The translations under genes were made by a program, and so were the position numbers. Below are positions 1 to 9,511 of a stretch of DNA of 34,484 nucleotides, piece after piece. The notes under the pieces were generated by a model that saw only the letters and a program-made list of their open reading frames with translations, was not told the DNA's origin and searched no databases. This DNA is from Alphaproteobacteria bacterium (GTDB taxonomy: Bacteria > Pseudomonadota > Alphaproteobacteria > TMED109). How positions within the stretch are numbered: position 1 is the first letter of the stretch; every line of letters begins with the position of its first letter. The stretch is taken from NCBI GenBank assembly GCA_021296265.1, contig JAGWAT010000003.1, forward strand, positions 206,960-241,443, given 5' to 3'.

Positions 1-177
1 GCGACGGCCACAAATGGTGTGGGGTAATGCGTCGCTTCGCAATCCATCGGCCCTGCCGGTCGGCACCGCGACTTGCTGGATGAGTACATCGAGCGGCGGC
101 CGTTCGCGCCGGTCAAGTCAATGGGGCCGGTTGCGGAGCTGCCCGGCCGACGGGTCGGACGGCGGTCTTCCGCTCGG
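1..177. other. window edge, no supported gene
   Basis: This left-edge stretch lies downstream of the DUF4167 gene. Open frames run through it on both strands, but none gives a protein I recognise and none has a convincing ribosome binding site. In many relatives clpB lies near here, but no ClpB sequence is visible. Confidence 0.4.
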
Positions 178-546
178 TCAGCGGAACGGGCCGTCGACCG
201 GAAGCGGCTCGTCGCCGTGCGGCCGCGATTCCCCTTCGTGCCGCCGGTCGGCGCGACCGTTGGACCGCGCCTGGTTGGTTGGGGTTGGGGCGTTCAGCGT
301 GGCCTGGATGCGTTGGTAGTGCTCGGCGTGCTGCAGGAAGTTCTCCGCGGCAATGCGGTCTCCGGAGGAAAGGGCATCGCGGGCCAGCCCGTGATAGCGC
401 TCCGCGACCTGGCGGGCGGTTCCCCGAACCTTGATGCCGGGGCCACCATTGCTTTCGAAGGTCTGGTTTGGACCACTGCCGCGTCGAGCCTGAGGCCGGC
501 CGCGATGGCGGCGTGGGCCGGTGGGGGGTTTAGATCGATCGTACAT
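178..546 (-). CDS. DUF4167 domain protein
   Basis: This is a 122-residue protein of the DUF4167 family, common in Alphaproteobacteria just downstream of prmC. Residues 1-28 are Arg/Gly/Pro-rich and basic, which suggests nucleic-acid contact. Residues about 30-83 form the conserved domain, with the pattern FESNG, then IKVRG, AERY, LARDA, SGDR and AENFLQHAEHY. The tail is low complexity. The ATG at 546 is preferred because a longer frame would begin at 705, inside a TATAAT box that probably drives the gene, and because the family normally starts with the short basic segment. The role is not established; RNA binding is only inferred from composition. The order prfA-prmC-DUF4167 supports the identification. 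Confidence 0.88.
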   Translation of the reverse strand: MYDRSKPPTGPRRHRGRPQARRGSGPNQTFESNGGPGIKVRGTARQVAERYHGLARDALSSGDRIAAENFLQHAEHYQRIQATLNAPTPTNQARSNGRADRRHEGESRPHGDEPLPVDGPFR

Positions 547-703
547 GTGGGGTCGGGCTTCTCCAGTTAGGTCCGGCGGATGAAGTCTGATGGCATGGTC
601 CGTGCGCGAGGCACATACACTCAGCGAAGATGTGTCGATCGGGGATTCGCGAGGCCGTTCAACAGCAATGCGGCCAGCACCGATTCGAGGACCATTGATC
701 CGC

Positions 704-709
704 ATTATA
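704..709 (-). promoter_or_regulatory. -10 box upstream of the DUF4167 gene
   Basis: The minus strand reads a perfect TATAAT here, between prmC and the DUF4167 gene. The -35 side is weak (CGTCAA at a 17-nt spacing). If used, it gives a leader of about 150 nt and lets DUF4167 be transcribed separately from the prfA-prmC run. Confidence 0.4.
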
Positions 710-753
710 CATGAAGACGTAAATCCTTGACGGAAGTGACGCCGGAAGCGGCC

Positions 754-1602
754 TTACTCACGGGTGCCCGCAAACCGCGCAACCAGGCCGCGTCGGCGGC
801 CTGTCAGGTCCTGGAGACAGGCGATGTCGGCGCCGCCGGATTGACTTACCAGCTCCGCCAGCCCGTCCCAGAGGCGTGGGTCGGTCTCGAACACTGCACG
901 GGCACCAAGTGCTAGGACCCGGACCAACCCGGGCAGCAGCGCACGCACGGGATCGAGGCCGTCCGAACCGCCATCCAGCGCGAGACGGGGTTCGTAATCG
1001 CGCACCTCAGGATCCAATCCGCCGATCTCGTCGCTTGGTATGTAGGGCGGATTGCAGACCGCGAGGTCGAAGGCCGGGTCGGGTCGGAGCGCGCTGCCCC
1101 AGTCGGAAGCCAACAGTAACGCCCGCCTGCGGAACCCTAGTGCGTCCGCGTTGTGTCTGGCGACGGCCAGCGCGGCCGGCGAACGGTCCACGCCGACCCC
1201 ACGTGCGCCGCGCCACCGATCCAGAAGCGACAGCAGCATCGCCCCGGTTCCGGTGCCCAGATCGAGAACGTGCTGCGCCGGCTGGTCCTCAAGAAGCGCC
1301 TCGATGACACTCTCCGTTTCCGGCCTGGGGATCAGGGCGGCTCTGGAAACGGTAAAACGCAGGCCCATGAATTCCCGTTCCTCGGCCAGGTAGGCGTACG
1401 GCTCCCGTGCTGCACGGCGCGCGACCAGGGCCGCGAGCCGTCCCTGCGCCTCCGGCGTCAGCCGAGCGTCGGCGGCGAGCGAGCGCTCTGCACCCGTGGC
1501 AAGGGCGACCAGCAATCGCGCCTCGCGCCGTGGCCCATCGACACCGGCATTCCGCAGCGAAACCTGTGCCCGTTGAATCGCCGCCTCAGCCGTGAGATTC
1601 AC
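754..1602 (-). CDS. prmC: peptide chain release factor N5-glutamine methyltransferase
   Basis: PrmC (HemK) uses S-adenosylmethionine to methylate the Gln of the GGQ motif in release factors; its substrate PrfA is encoded just upstream. The 282-residue length is typical. An N-terminal helical region (about 1-75) binds the release factor. The conserved PRPETE follows at 92-97, the SAM loop DLGTGTG at 114-120 and the catalytic NPPY at 184-187. The start is GTG at 1602, 8 nt after the prfA stop, so the two are probably co-transcribed and translationally coupled; no strong ribosome binding site is visible. Confidence 0.96.
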   Translation of the reverse strand: MNLTAEAAIQRAQVSLRNAGVDGPRREARLLVALATGAERSLAADARLTPEAQGRLAALVARRAAREPYAYLAEEREFMGLRFTVSRAALIPRPETESVIEALLEDQPAQHVLDLGTGTGAMLLSLLDRWRGARGVGVDRSPAALAVARHNADALGFRRRALLLASDWGSALRPDPAFDLAVCNPPYIPSDEIGGLDPEVRDYEPRLALDGGSDGLDPVRALLPGLVRVLALGARAVFETDPRLWDGLAELVSQSGGADIACLQDLTGRRRGLVARFAGTRE

Positions 1603-1610
1603 CGGATGGT

Positions 1611-2693
1611 TCAGACGCCACCAGCCAACCGCTGGCGTTTCTCTTCCGCCATGAGCGCCTCGACCAGCGTGTCCAGCATTTCTCCGCTCAGCACTTGCTC
1701 GATGCGGTGCATGGTGAGACCGATCCGGTGATCGGTGATGCGGTCTTGCGGAAAATTGTAGGTGCGCACGCGCTCCGAACGATCTCCGGAGCCGACCTGG
1801 GTCCGGCGCGCATCGGCTTGTTTCTGCTCCTGCGCTTGACGCTCCTGTTCATAGAGGCGAGCGCGCAGGACGTTCATTGCCTTTTCCCGGTTCCGATGCT
1901 GGGACTTCTCGTCCTGGCACACCACGACCGTATTGGTGGGAAGGTGCGTGATCCGGACGGCGCTGTCGGTCTTGTTGACGTGCTGTCCGCCGGCGCCCTG
2001 GGCGCGGAAGGTATCAATCCGCAGGTCTCCCGGAGCGATCACCACGTCGACGTCCTCAGCCTTCGGCAGGACGGCCACTGTCGCGGCGGACGTGTGGATA
2101 CGTCCGGACGCCTCGGTCGTGGGAACGCGCTGCACCCGATGCACACCGGATTCATGCCGCAGTCGGCCGTACGCCCCCCGGCCGACCACCTCGGCCATGG
2201 CCTCGCGCGTCCCCCCGAGGGCATTCTCGCTGAGGGAGAGCAACCGAAACTTCCAATTGTGGACTTCCGCGTAGCGCTCGTACATGCGGAAGAGATCGCG
2301 CGCGAACAGGGCTGCCTCGTCGCCGCCGGTGCCGGCGCGAACCTCAAGAATGACATCCCGCATGTTGGCTTCGTCTGCCGGCACCAGAAGTTCGCGAATG
2401 TCCCTTCCGCAGGCGTCAATGCTCCGCTCGATCCGCGCCTGATCCTCTTCGGCAAGCGCGCGCAAAGCTGCATCGGTGTCCGGGTCGGACAGGATTTCGT
2501 CGAGCCCGCTGCGCTCCGAGGTCAGGCTGGTGAAATCATCGATTTTTTCGGCGATCGGCTGGATCTGTGCATGCTCGCGCGAGAGCTGCACCCGGCGCTC
2601 GTGGTCAAGGGCAGAGTCGCCGAGGGCCGCTTCGAGCTCCTGCCGGCGTAGCAGGATCCGTTCGAACGCATCCTCAAGGCGCGACTCACCCAT
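1611..2693 (-). CDS. prfA: peptide chain release factor 1
   Basis: RF1 ends translation at UAA and UAG. The protein is 360 residues, the family's usual size. The stop-codon-reading PxT tripeptide is P191-T-T193 within a block RVPTTEASGRIHTSA, and the peptidyl-transfer GGQ is at 235-237 in GAGGQHVNK. The frame stays open far upstream through hisS, but the ATG at 2693 (MGESRLE) matches the family's N-terminus, and the upstream part is only hisS read in another frame. The ATG overlaps the hisS stop by 8 nt, implying coupling. Its modifier PrmC follows directly. Confidence 0.97.
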   Translation of the reverse strand: MGESRLEDAFERILLRRQELEAALGDSALDHERRVQLSREHAQIQPIAEKIDDFTSLTSERSGLDEILSDPDTDAALRALAEEDQARIERSIDACGRDIRELLVPADEANMRDVILEVRAGTGGDEAALFARDLFRMYERYAEVHNWKFRLLSLSENALGGTREAMAEVVGRGAYGRLRHESGVHRVQRVPTTEASGRIHTSAATVAVLPKAEDVDVVIAPGDLRIDTFRAQGAGGQHVNKTDSAVRITHLPTNTVVVCQDEKSQHRNREKAMNVLRARLYEQERQAQEQKQADARRTQVGSGDRSERVRTYNFPQDRITDHRIGLTMHRIEQVLSGEMLDTLVEALMAEEKRQRLAGGV

Positions 2694-3945
2694 TGCTGGA
2701 GATCTCCGACAAGTGATTTGGGAGCAGCGCGAACGGGACCTCGGACTGCTGCCCGGTGTCCAGATCCCGGACCAAGGCCAGACCCGCCTCGAGTTCGCGG
2801 TCCCCCAGCAGCACCGCGGCCCGGGCTCCGATCCTGTCCGCGTGCCGTAGCTGGCGCTTGAGGCTTCCCTGCAGTGCGAGTTCGGTGGCCAAACCCATGT
2901 TGCGCAAGGTCTCTGCACACAGGAGCGCCTGTGCGGTTGCCGCGGCGGAGATGCAGGCAACGAGCACGGGACGGGTTGCGGCCGGCAGCGCATCGCCGGT
3001 CAGCAGCGCAAGGCGTTCGATCCCCGCGGCCCAGCCAGTTCCGGCCAGTGCGGGCCCGCCCATCCGTTCGGTGAGGCCGTCGTAGCGGCCGCCGGCCAGC
3101 ACGGCCCCCTGAGCCCCGAGCCGATCCGTCACGAACTCGAAAGTAGTGTGCATGTAGTAGTCGAGGCCCCGCACCAGCATCGGATCGATCTCGTAGCTGA
3201 TGCCCAGCGCGTCGAGGTGGTGCCGCACCGCTGCGAAGAAATCCGCTGATTCACGGTCAAGAAAATCAAGCAGGCGAGGGGCTTCGTTTGCAACCTGCCG
3301 ATCTTCCGGGGCCTTCGAATCCAGTACGCGCAAAGGGTTGCGGTCCAGTCGCCGCCGCGAGTCAGCGGACAGGCCTTCCCGCCGCTGGTCAAGGTATCCG
3401 ACGAGCGCGCTCCGGTATCGGTCGCGGCTGGCGCTGTTGCCGAGCGTGTGGAGGCGCAGCACAACTGAGTCGGCCAGATCCAGCTCCTTGAGCAGACGCG
3501 CGCCGGCGGCGATCACCTCCACATCGCCGACCGGCGACGGCTCGCCGATCAGTTCGATGCCGACTTGGTGGAATTGGCGCATTCGGCCCTTCTGCGGCCG
3601 TTCACGCCGGAACATCGGCCCGTCGTAGAAGAGCCGCGCTGGCAATACCTGCAATCGTCCGCCCGAGACCAGGGCGCGGGCCACCGGGGCCGTGCCTTCC
3701 GGCCGTAACGTCACCTCTTCGCCGGAGCCGGAGGCGAAGGTGTACATCTCCTTGGTGACGATGTCAGACGTCTCGCCCAGCGTACGGCGAAACACCTCGG
3801 TGAATTCGAACGTCGGCGTCGCCATCGGCGCATAGCCGTAGGCGGCGGCGATGGATCGGGCGGTGACTACGATATGGTCAAACCGGCGCTTGTCGTCTCC
3901 GAACAGGTCATGGGTCCCGCGCACCGGCCGCAATGCTCTAGCCAC
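2686..3945 (-). CDS. hisS: histidyl-tRNA synthetase
   Basis: This class II aminoacyl-tRNA synthetase charges tRNA-His. At 419 residues it is full length. Motif 2 begins at RPEGTAPVAR (81-90). The two histidine-specific signatures are LVRGLDYY (257-264) and GGRYDG (285-290), and motif 3 lies in GTGWAAGIERL (302-312). The C-terminal anticodon-binding domain is present. The ATG at 3945 starts MARALRPVRGTHD, typical of the family. It sits 9 nt downstream of ispG and overlaps prfA by 8 nt, inside one compact minus-strand run. Confidence 0.97.
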   Translation of the reverse strand: MARALRPVRGTHDLFGDDKRRFDHIVVTARSIAAAYGYAPMATPTFEFTEVFRRTLGETSDIVTKEMYTFASGSGEEVTLRPEGTAPVARALVSGGRLQVLPARLFYDGPMFRRERPQKGRMRQFHQVGIELIGEPSPVGDVEVIAAGARLLKELDLADSVVLRLHTLGNSASRDRYRSALVGYLDQRREGLSADSRRRLDRNPLRVLDSKAPEDRQVANEAPRLLDFLDRESADFFAAVRHHLDALGISYEIDPMLVRGLDYYMHTTFEFVTDRLGAQGAVLAGGRYDGLTERMGGPALAGTGWAAGIERLALLTGDALPAATRPVLVACISAAATAQALLCAETLRNMGLATELALQGSLKRQLRHADRIGARAAVLLGDRELEAGLALVRDLDTGQQSEVPFALLPNHLSEISSNG

Positions 3946-3954
3946 AGCGGTCTC

Positions 3955-5070
3955 TCAGGTTTGCGCGGCATGTTCTTCGAGAATTCGGGCGCGCTCCTCC
4001 ACAAGATGCGCGACGTGCTCAACGAAGTCGTTTCCCCGGAACCGGGCCTGGGTCTCGCCGCCGACGTAGATCTGGTGCACCCCGCGTCCGCCCCCGGTCA
4101 CGCCGACGTCGGAGGTACGGGCCTCTCCCGGACCGTTGACCACGCAGCCGATAATGGACACCGTAATCGGCTGCGCGATGTGCTGCAGACGTTCCTCGAT
4201 GCGGCGAACCGTGTCGATGACGGGAAATTGCTGGCGGGCGCAACTTGGGCAGGCGATGACCGTCACGCCCCGGTGCCGGAGACCCAGTGACTTGAGGATC
4301 TCGTTGCCGACGCGCACCTCTTCGACCGGATCTGCGGACAGCGAGACGCGAATGGTGTCGCCGATGCCGTCGGCCAGCAGCATGCCGAGACCGACTGCGG
4401 ACCGCACGGCTCCCGCATCACGGCCCCCGGCCTCGGTGATCCCCAGGTGCAGCGGCGCGTCGGTGGCCTTCGCCAGGGCGCGGTAGGCCTCGACCGCGAG
4501 CCTGACGCTCGAAGCCTTGACACTGATCTTGTAGTTGAAGAATTGCTGGTCATCCAGCATGGCAGCGTGCCGGATCGCACTTTCCACCATGGCGGGTGCC
4601 GTGGGTTCCCGGTAGCGTTCCAGCAGGTCCCGTTCGAGCGAGCCGGCATTGACGCCGATCCGGACCGAGCACCCGTGATCGCGGGCGGCGTGCACCACCT
4701 CGGCCACACGCGCGCGGCCGCCGATGTTTCCGGGATTGACTCGCAGGCACGCTGCCCCCGCTTCCGCCGCCTCGATGGCCCGGCGATAGTGGAAGTGGAT
4801 GTCGGCGACGATGGGAACCGGCGATCCCCGGACGATGGTTCGGAGTGCTTCCGTCGACGGCTCGTCGGGGCACGAGATCCGGACAATGTCTGCTCCGGCC
4901 GACGCGAGTGCCTGTACTTGCGCCAGCGTGGCCGCGGCATCTGCCGTCGGCGTGTTGGTCATCGATTGCACGGAGATCGGCGCATCACCGCCCACTGTCA
5001 CCGGGCCGACTTGGATGGGTCGCGACCGGCGACGTTCGGGCGGCGCGCTTCCCTGGCCGGGAGAAATCAC
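3955..5070 (-). CDS. ispG: 4-hydroxy-3-methylbut-2-enyl diphosphate synthase
   Basis: IspG (GcpE) is the penultimate enzyme of the MEP isoprenoid pathway, reducing MEcPP to HMBPP with a [4Fe-4S] cluster. The 371-residue protein has the N-terminal TIM-barrel part (SVQSMTNT at about 33-40) and the cluster ligands C274 and C277 (CPSC), C309 (GCVVNGPGE) and E316. The start is GTG at 5070, overlapping the TGA of the RodZ-like gene in a GTGA arrangement, so translation is probably coupled. An internal start would remove only a poorly conserved tail of about 25 residues. Confidence 0.97.
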   Translation of the reverse strand: MISPGQGSAPPERRRSRPIQVGPVTVGGDAPISVQSMTNTPTADAAATLAQVQALASAGADIVRISCPDEPSTEALRTIVRGSPVPIVADIHFHYRRAIEAAEAGAACLRVNPGNIGGRARVAEVVHAARDHGCSVRIGVNAGSLERDLLERYREPTAPAMVESAIRHAAMLDDQQFFNYKISVKASSVRLAVEAYRALAKATDAPLHLGITEAGGRDAGAVRSAVGLGMLLADGIGDTIRVSLSADPVEEVRVGNEILKSLGLRHRGVTVIACPSCARQQFPVIDTVRRIEERLQHIAQPITVSIIGCVVNGPGEARTSDVGVTGGGRGVHQIYVGGETQARFRGNDFVEHVAHLVEERARILEEHAAQT

Positions 5071-5633
5071 TCGCTGAACTCGCTCTGGGTCCCTATCCGC
5101 TGCAGCGAGCTCGACGGTACGGTGGCCGTGGGTGATTCAAGTCCGGCGGCCTCGACGCCGTCCGCCGGCAAGTAGGCCTCCACCGTCGACAGGCGGTCCC
5201 AGGCCATGACCAGGATGACCAGGATGACCAGCGAGACCCCCATCATCACGTAGGACAGCGGGTTGCGGCGAGGCGGTGGTGGATAAAGGGGCTCGTGCTC
5301 CGCGGCCGTGTCATCCACGGCGTGGCTGTGGATCGCGTCCATGATCGGCTGCAGTTCAAGCCCGAGGTAGAGCGCGTACGTGCGAACGTGGCCGTCGCGA
5401 AGTGCGGGGACGGTGGAGATCCGCTCGAACTTTCCCGCCTCCATGTAGGCGAGCTGCGTCCGGGAAATTCGCAGGTCCCGGTTCACCTCGACCAGGGACA
5501 GCCCCAACTGCTCGCGGGTCGTCCGCAGCAGTTCACCTGCGTCGGCGAGGGTGTTTTCGGTCGCTGTCGAAGGGGTTCGGGGCAGCCGCAGCTGGAGCTG
5601 ATTTGCCACGATGGCAGGGTAGTTTACCGGCAT
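5067..5633 (-). CDS. RodZ-like helix-turn-helix membrane protein
   Basis: This is a short protein with a Cro/CI-type helix-turn-helix (about residues 30-95: LGELLR-like segment, then [13 protein letters not shown] and YMEAGKFE). A basic proline-rich stretch and one transmembrane helix (around [16 protein letters not shown]) follow, then a short tail outside. That order matches RodZ, the cytoskeletal adaptor that links MreB to the membrane, but the periplasmic domain is much reduced. Placement before ispG and hisS is common for RodZ-type genes. I use ATG 5633 (188 residues); a GTG at 5657 in the same frame is possible, and neither has a strong ribosome binding site. Confidence 0.8.
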   Translation of the reverse strand: MPVNYPAIVANQLQLRLPRTPSTATENTLADAGELLRTTREQLGLSLVEVNRDLRISRTQLAYMEAGKFERISTVPALRDGHVRTYALYLGLELQPIMDAIHSHAVDDTAAEHEPLYPPPPRRNPLSYVMMGVSLVILVILVMAWDRLSTVEAYLPADGVEAAGLESPTATVPSSSLQRIGTQSEFSE

Positions 5634-5755
5634 AACGACCGATCGCCGCCCAATCACCCACGTGCACGCGCAGCAGCTGCCGGGAAAAGCGTTCGCGGCC
5701 CTACAGGTCGGCGGTTACCGCCCGTGTCAGGGCACCAGCATACAGCAGCCGGCCG

Positions 5756-8014
5756 TTAGATGCGAACGCCGTGGTCCCGCACAAAATTCTGAAACTGGGG
5801 CCGGAAATTACCAGGCGAGGTGCGGATGAGGCGCTCCAGATAGGATTCGGCTCTACCCATCCAAAAGCTCCGGATGGCAGTCTTGACCGGGCCGACCGAC
5901 GCCGGATTCATGGACAGGCTGCGCACGCCGATCGCGATCAGCGCCAGGGCGGCCAGCGGCTGGCCGGCCACCTCGCCACAGACCGACAGCTCGACGTTGC
6001 GGCTGTGCGCGCTCCTGACCAGGGTCCGGAGCGCAGTCAATGGCGGGCCCGAGAGAAACGGATATCGCTCGGTGAGCTCCGGATCGCCACGGTCACGGGC
6101 ATACAGGAAGGCCGTGAAGTCGTTAGTTCCGACCGAAACGAAATCGACATCGCGCAGCACGGACTCCGCCTGCCAGATCAGCGCCGGTACCTCGATCATG
6201 ACCCCGACCTCAAGGCGTGTCGGAGGGATGCCGCCGCTAGTTTCGTGGGCCGCCACCGCCTGCTTCAGCACGGCCCGCGCGCGGTCGAGATCGGCGCGGT
6301 TGGCGACCATCGGAAACATCACCCGCATCGGCCGGCCCCCGTGCGCCCGGAGCAATGCCCGGAGTTGTTCCTTCAGGAGCTGCGGCTGATCGAAGGCAGT
6401 CCGGACACCGCGCCAGCCCAGCGCCGGGTTGCGGCCCCCCTGCCGGTAGGTCTCGAGGGAATCAATGCGTTTGTCACCGCCCAGATCGAGCGTGCGGAAC
6501 GTCACCGGATGGTCGCCCGCGCGCCGCAGCACTTCGCTGTAGAGCGCTTCCTGGCGGTCCGCATCGAGATGCGTCCGCTGCAGTAGAAACGAGAGCTCGG
6601 TGCGGTACAGCCCGATGCCATCGGCGCCCGTGGTTGCGATCTGGTCCGCGTCCGTGGCAAATCCCGCATTGATCAGGAGCGACACCGACACCCCGTCCAG
6701 GGTGGCGGCCGGAAAGAGTCGGATCCGCTCGTGCCACTCGGCGTTGGCGGTGCCGGCCAGGAGCAGGCCACGGAACTGTTCCAGCACGTCTTCCGGCGGG
6801 TCGATGAACACTTCACCGGTGTCGCCGTTCAAGGCGAGCAGGGTGGCTTCTTCGCAGTGCAGCGTGGCCTCCCGCACCTGGCCGACGACCGGGATGCCGA
6901 GGCTGCGCGCGAGTATGGAAACGTGCATGGACGGGGAACCGCCCTCGAGTACCAGTCCGCGGATCCGCTCGATCCCGTACTCCAGCAAGGCGGCCGGCCC
7001 AATATCACGGGCCACCACCACCAGGTCGTCCGGATAGGCTTCACGATCGCTCTCGCTGGCCAGCAGGGACCGCAGGCGGTTGGCCAGGTCGTCGAAGTCT
7101 GCGAGCCGCTCGCGCAAGTAGGCGTCCGGCAGGTGCAGCATCCGGGCGCGCGTCTCCTCCTGCACCTGGATGACGGCGCCGTCCGCCGTCAGGCCCGCTT
7201 CGACGTGCTCGTGCATGCGCCGGATCCATCCGGAGCTGGCCACGAACAGTCGGAAAGCGTCGAGGATCTCGCGCTCGACGCGCCCCCCGCTCGATTCGAC
7301 GGTGGCGGCCATGTGGTCCAGGTCGGCGGTCAGCTCCGCGATCGCAGTCCGCAGGCGTGCCCGCTCGACCTCGGGATCCTCGGCCACCGGGTTCCGCGAC
7401 ACCGTCGCCGGGCCGTGGTGGACCACCTGCCCGAGTCCGACTCCTCCCGCGAGCGGCGTGCCCTGGAACCGGCGCGGGAGCATGACGTTCCCGCTGGCCT
7501 CCGCCAGCTCGACCGGGTCCACGAGGCGCGCGCTGCCCACAAGGTCGGCGAGCACCGTGGCAACGGTCTGCAGCGTTTCGATATCAGCATCGGCGTAGGC
7601 GCGGGTTTCCCGGCCCTGGACGACGAGGACCCCGACCGATCGTCCGCTGCGCAGCAGCGGCACGCCCAGGAACGCATGGAACGGCTCCTCGCCGGTTTCC
7701 GGCCGAAAGGCGAAGCGGGGATGCGCCGGTGCATCCTCGATCACCATGGGCTCCCCGTCTGCCGCGACCGCGCCCACCAGCCCTTCGCCCAGGCGCAGGC
7801 GGGTCCGGTGGACGGCCCGGCGGTTCAGCCCGTGGGTCGCAAACAGCTCCAGCAGGTTGCCGGCCCGGCGCAGGTAGCAGGAGCACACATCCGAGCCCAT
7901 CGCCTCGGCCACTTCCCGCACCACCTGCCGGAGGCGGGCGTTCGCTGACCTGCGGCCGCTCATGATCTTTTGCACGCGCGCCAGGAGGCGGCGTGGTTCG
8001 GGCGGCTTCGGCAT
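5756..8014 (-). CDS. ptsP: phosphoenolpyruvate-protein phosphotransferase, EI-Ntr
   Basis: PtsP is enzyme I of the nitrogen phosphotransferase system; it takes phosphate from PEP and passes it to NPr and then EIIA-Ntr, a regulatory relay in the cytoplasm. The order is a GAF domain (about 25-165), the PEP-utiliser N-terminal domain, the swivelling domain with the phospho-accepting His364 in GSPSMHVSILAR, and the PEP-binding barrel with GTNDF and the SVCGE cysteine near the end. ATG 8014 (752 residues) is chosen over GTG 8086 because a good GGGGAG ribosome binding site lies 7 nt before it. The gene follows lysC, a conserved alphaproteobacterial order. Confidence 0.96.
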   Translation of the reverse strand: MPKPPEPRRLLARVQKIMSGRRSANARLRQVVREVAEAMGSDVCSCYLRRAGNLLELFATHGLNRRAVHRTRLRLGEGLVGAVAADGEPMVIEDAPAHPRFAFRPETGEEPFHAFLGVPLLRSGRSVGVLVVQGRETRAYADADIETLQTVATVLADLVGSARLVDPVELAEASGNVMLPRRFQGTPLAGGVGLGQVVHHGPATVSRNPVAEDPEVERARLRTAIAELTADLDHMAATVESSGGRVEREILDAFRLFVASSGWIRRMHEHVEAGLTADGAVIQVQEETRARMLHLPDAYLRERLADFDDLANRLRSLLASESDREAYPDDLVVVARDIGPAALLEYGIERIRGLVLEGGSPSMHVSILARSLGIPVVGQVREATLHCEEATLLALNGDTGEVFIDPPEDVLEQFRGLLLAGTANAEWHERIRLFPAATLDGVSVSLLINAGFATDADQIATTGADGIGLYRTELSFLLQRTHLDADRQEALYSEVLRRAGDHPVTFRTLDLGGDKRIDSLETYRQGGRNPALGWRGVRTAFDQPQLLKEQLRALLRAHGGRPMRVMFPMVANRADLDRARAVLKQAVAAHETSGGIPPTRLEVGVMIEVPALIWQAESVLRDVDFVSVGTNDFTAFLYARDRGDPELTERYPFLSGPPLTALRTLVRSAHSRNVELSVCGEVAGQPLAALALIAIGVRSLSMNPASVGPVKTAIRSFWMGRAESYLERLIRTSPGNFRPQFQNFVRDHGVRI

Positions 8015-8110
8015 GGATGGTCTCCCCGACGCGTCGGAGCGCTCGATGCCGGTCACGGCTGGAGCCCCATTGTGCCCCTGATCCACCGGCTGTGCGCCGG
8101 TGGCCGCGCG

Positions 8111-9331
8111 CTACGCCGAATCGAGCCCGTAGGCGGCGTGGAGCGCACGAACGGCTTCCTCGGTTGCGGCTTCGTCGATGAGCACGCTGATCTTGAGTTC
8201 CGAGGTGGAGATGACCTGCAGGTTGATGTTGCGTTCAGCCAGGGTCGCGAACATCGTCTGCGCGACGCCCGGACGCGTGCGCATGCCCAGTCCCACGATC
8301 GAGACCTTGGCCACGTTCGCGTCCGCTACGATCGAATCAAAGCCAATCTGGTCCCGGGCATCCTTGATGGCGCGCACCGCGCGCTCCATGTCGCGTTGGA
8401 CCACGGTAAAGGTGTAGTTGATCCGTTCGCCCCCGTGCGAACCCGACTGCACGATCATGTCGACGTTCACGCCTTCCGCCGCGAGCGGCCCGAAGATGCT
8501 GGCCGAGACGCCCGGCTTGTCGTGAACCCCCGTCAGCGTCAGCTTCGCTTCGTCGCGGCTGTACGTGACGCCGGTGACTGCGTCCTGTTCCATGATCTCG
8601 TCCTCGTCCACCAGCAGCGTGCCGGGCGTGTCGTGGAAGCTTGAGCGTACCTGGACACTCACGCCGTTGCGCATCGCCATCTCGACGGCCCGCGTCTCCA
8701 GGACCCGCGCCCCGAGGGAAGCCAACTCGACCATTTCCTCGTAGGCGATGCGTTCGATTCGGCGCGCCGAGGGCACGATTCGCGGGTCCGCAGTGAAGAC
8801 CCCCTCGACGTCGGTGTAGATGTCGCACCGGTCGGCGGCGAGCGCGGCGGCGACGGCGACCGCGGAAGTATCCGAGCCGCCGCGTCCGAGGGTCGTGATG
8901 CGGCCGGTCGAGGTGACGCCCTGAAATCCCGCCAGCACCGGGATTTCGCGGCGAGCGAGCCGGTCCTCGATCTCGGTCGCGCGGATGCGGCGGATGCGCG
9001 CGCGCGCATGGGCGTCGTCGGTTTCGATCGGCAGCTGCCACCCGAGCCACGAGCGGGCCGTCATGCCTTCCGACTGGAGGGCGAGCGCCATCAGGCCTGC
9101 GGTGATCTGCTCCCCGGCGGCAACCACCGTGTCGTACTCGCGGGCATCCATCATGGTGCCGATCTCGCGGGTCCAGTGGTCCAGTTGATCCGTCGTACCG
9201 GCCATCGCCGAGACCACGACCGCTGTCTCGTCACCGGCGCGGAACGCTCTTGCGACTCGGGCTGCCGCCCGCTGCACGTGTGCCACGTCGGAAACCGAGG
9301 TTCCCCCGAACTTGAAGACGATGCGCGCCAT
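8111..9331 (-). CDS. lysC: aspartate kinase
   Basis: Aspartate kinase phosphorylates aspartate at the head of the lysine, threonine and methionine pathways. The 406-residue protein begins with the nucleotide/substrate motif KFGGTSV and contains GRGGSDTSA. Two ACT regulatory domains follow (for example HDKPGVSASIF and VSIVGLGMRTRPGVAQTMF), so feedback control by lysine and/or threonine is expected. It starts at ATG 9331, and its stop is 24 nt from the longest possible start of ptsP. It is divergent from ubiG, with a 180-bp shared upstream region. Confidence 0.97.
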   Translation of the reverse strand: MARIVFKFGGTSVSDVAHVQRAAARVARAFRAGDETAVVVSAMAGTTDQLDHWTREIGTMMDAREYDTVVAAGEQITAGLMALALQSEGMTARSWLGWQLPIETDDAHARARIRRIRATEIEDRLARREIPVLAGFQGVTSTGRITTLGRGGSDTSAVAVAAALAADRCDIYTDVEGVFTADPRIVPSARRIERIAYEEMVELASLGARVLETRAVEMAMRNGVSVQVRSSFHDTPGTLLVDEDEIMEQDAVTGVTYSRDEAKLTLTGVHDKPGVSASIFGPLAAEGVNVDMIVQSGSHGGERINYTFTVVQRDMERAVRAIKDARDQIGFDSIVADANVAKVSIVGLGMRTRPGVAQTMFATLAERNINLQVISTSELKISVLIDEAATEEAVRALHAAYGLDSA

Positions 9332-9511
9332 TTACGCAGGACCCGCCGGACACCGCGGGTTCCGCGGCCCGAGCCACTGTTGTCAAAGGGACGGCCGAGT
9401 CCGCTGGCAGGGCCGCACCGGCAGAAAATGGCATAGTCCGGCGGTGGATTCGACTCCTGCCGGGAGACTGCACCGCGGTGGGGGCGAAGACCGTTGCCGG
9501 AGGATTCCGTC

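Noticed and set aside
2694-2993. 100-residue N-terminal extension of prfA
   Set aside because: It is hisS read in another frame. RF1 families start at MGESRLE-like sequence, and ATG 2693 gives the canonical 360 residues.
6731-7948. Long open frame antisense to ptsP (about 400 codons)
   Set aside because: High GC keeps antisense frames open. The protein is not recognisable, and the opposite strand has an unmistakable ptsP.
9353-9367. CCGCGG-GTT-CCGCGG between lysC and ubiG
   Set aside because: Short self-complementary GC words are common in this base composition, and nothing ties it to a promoter.
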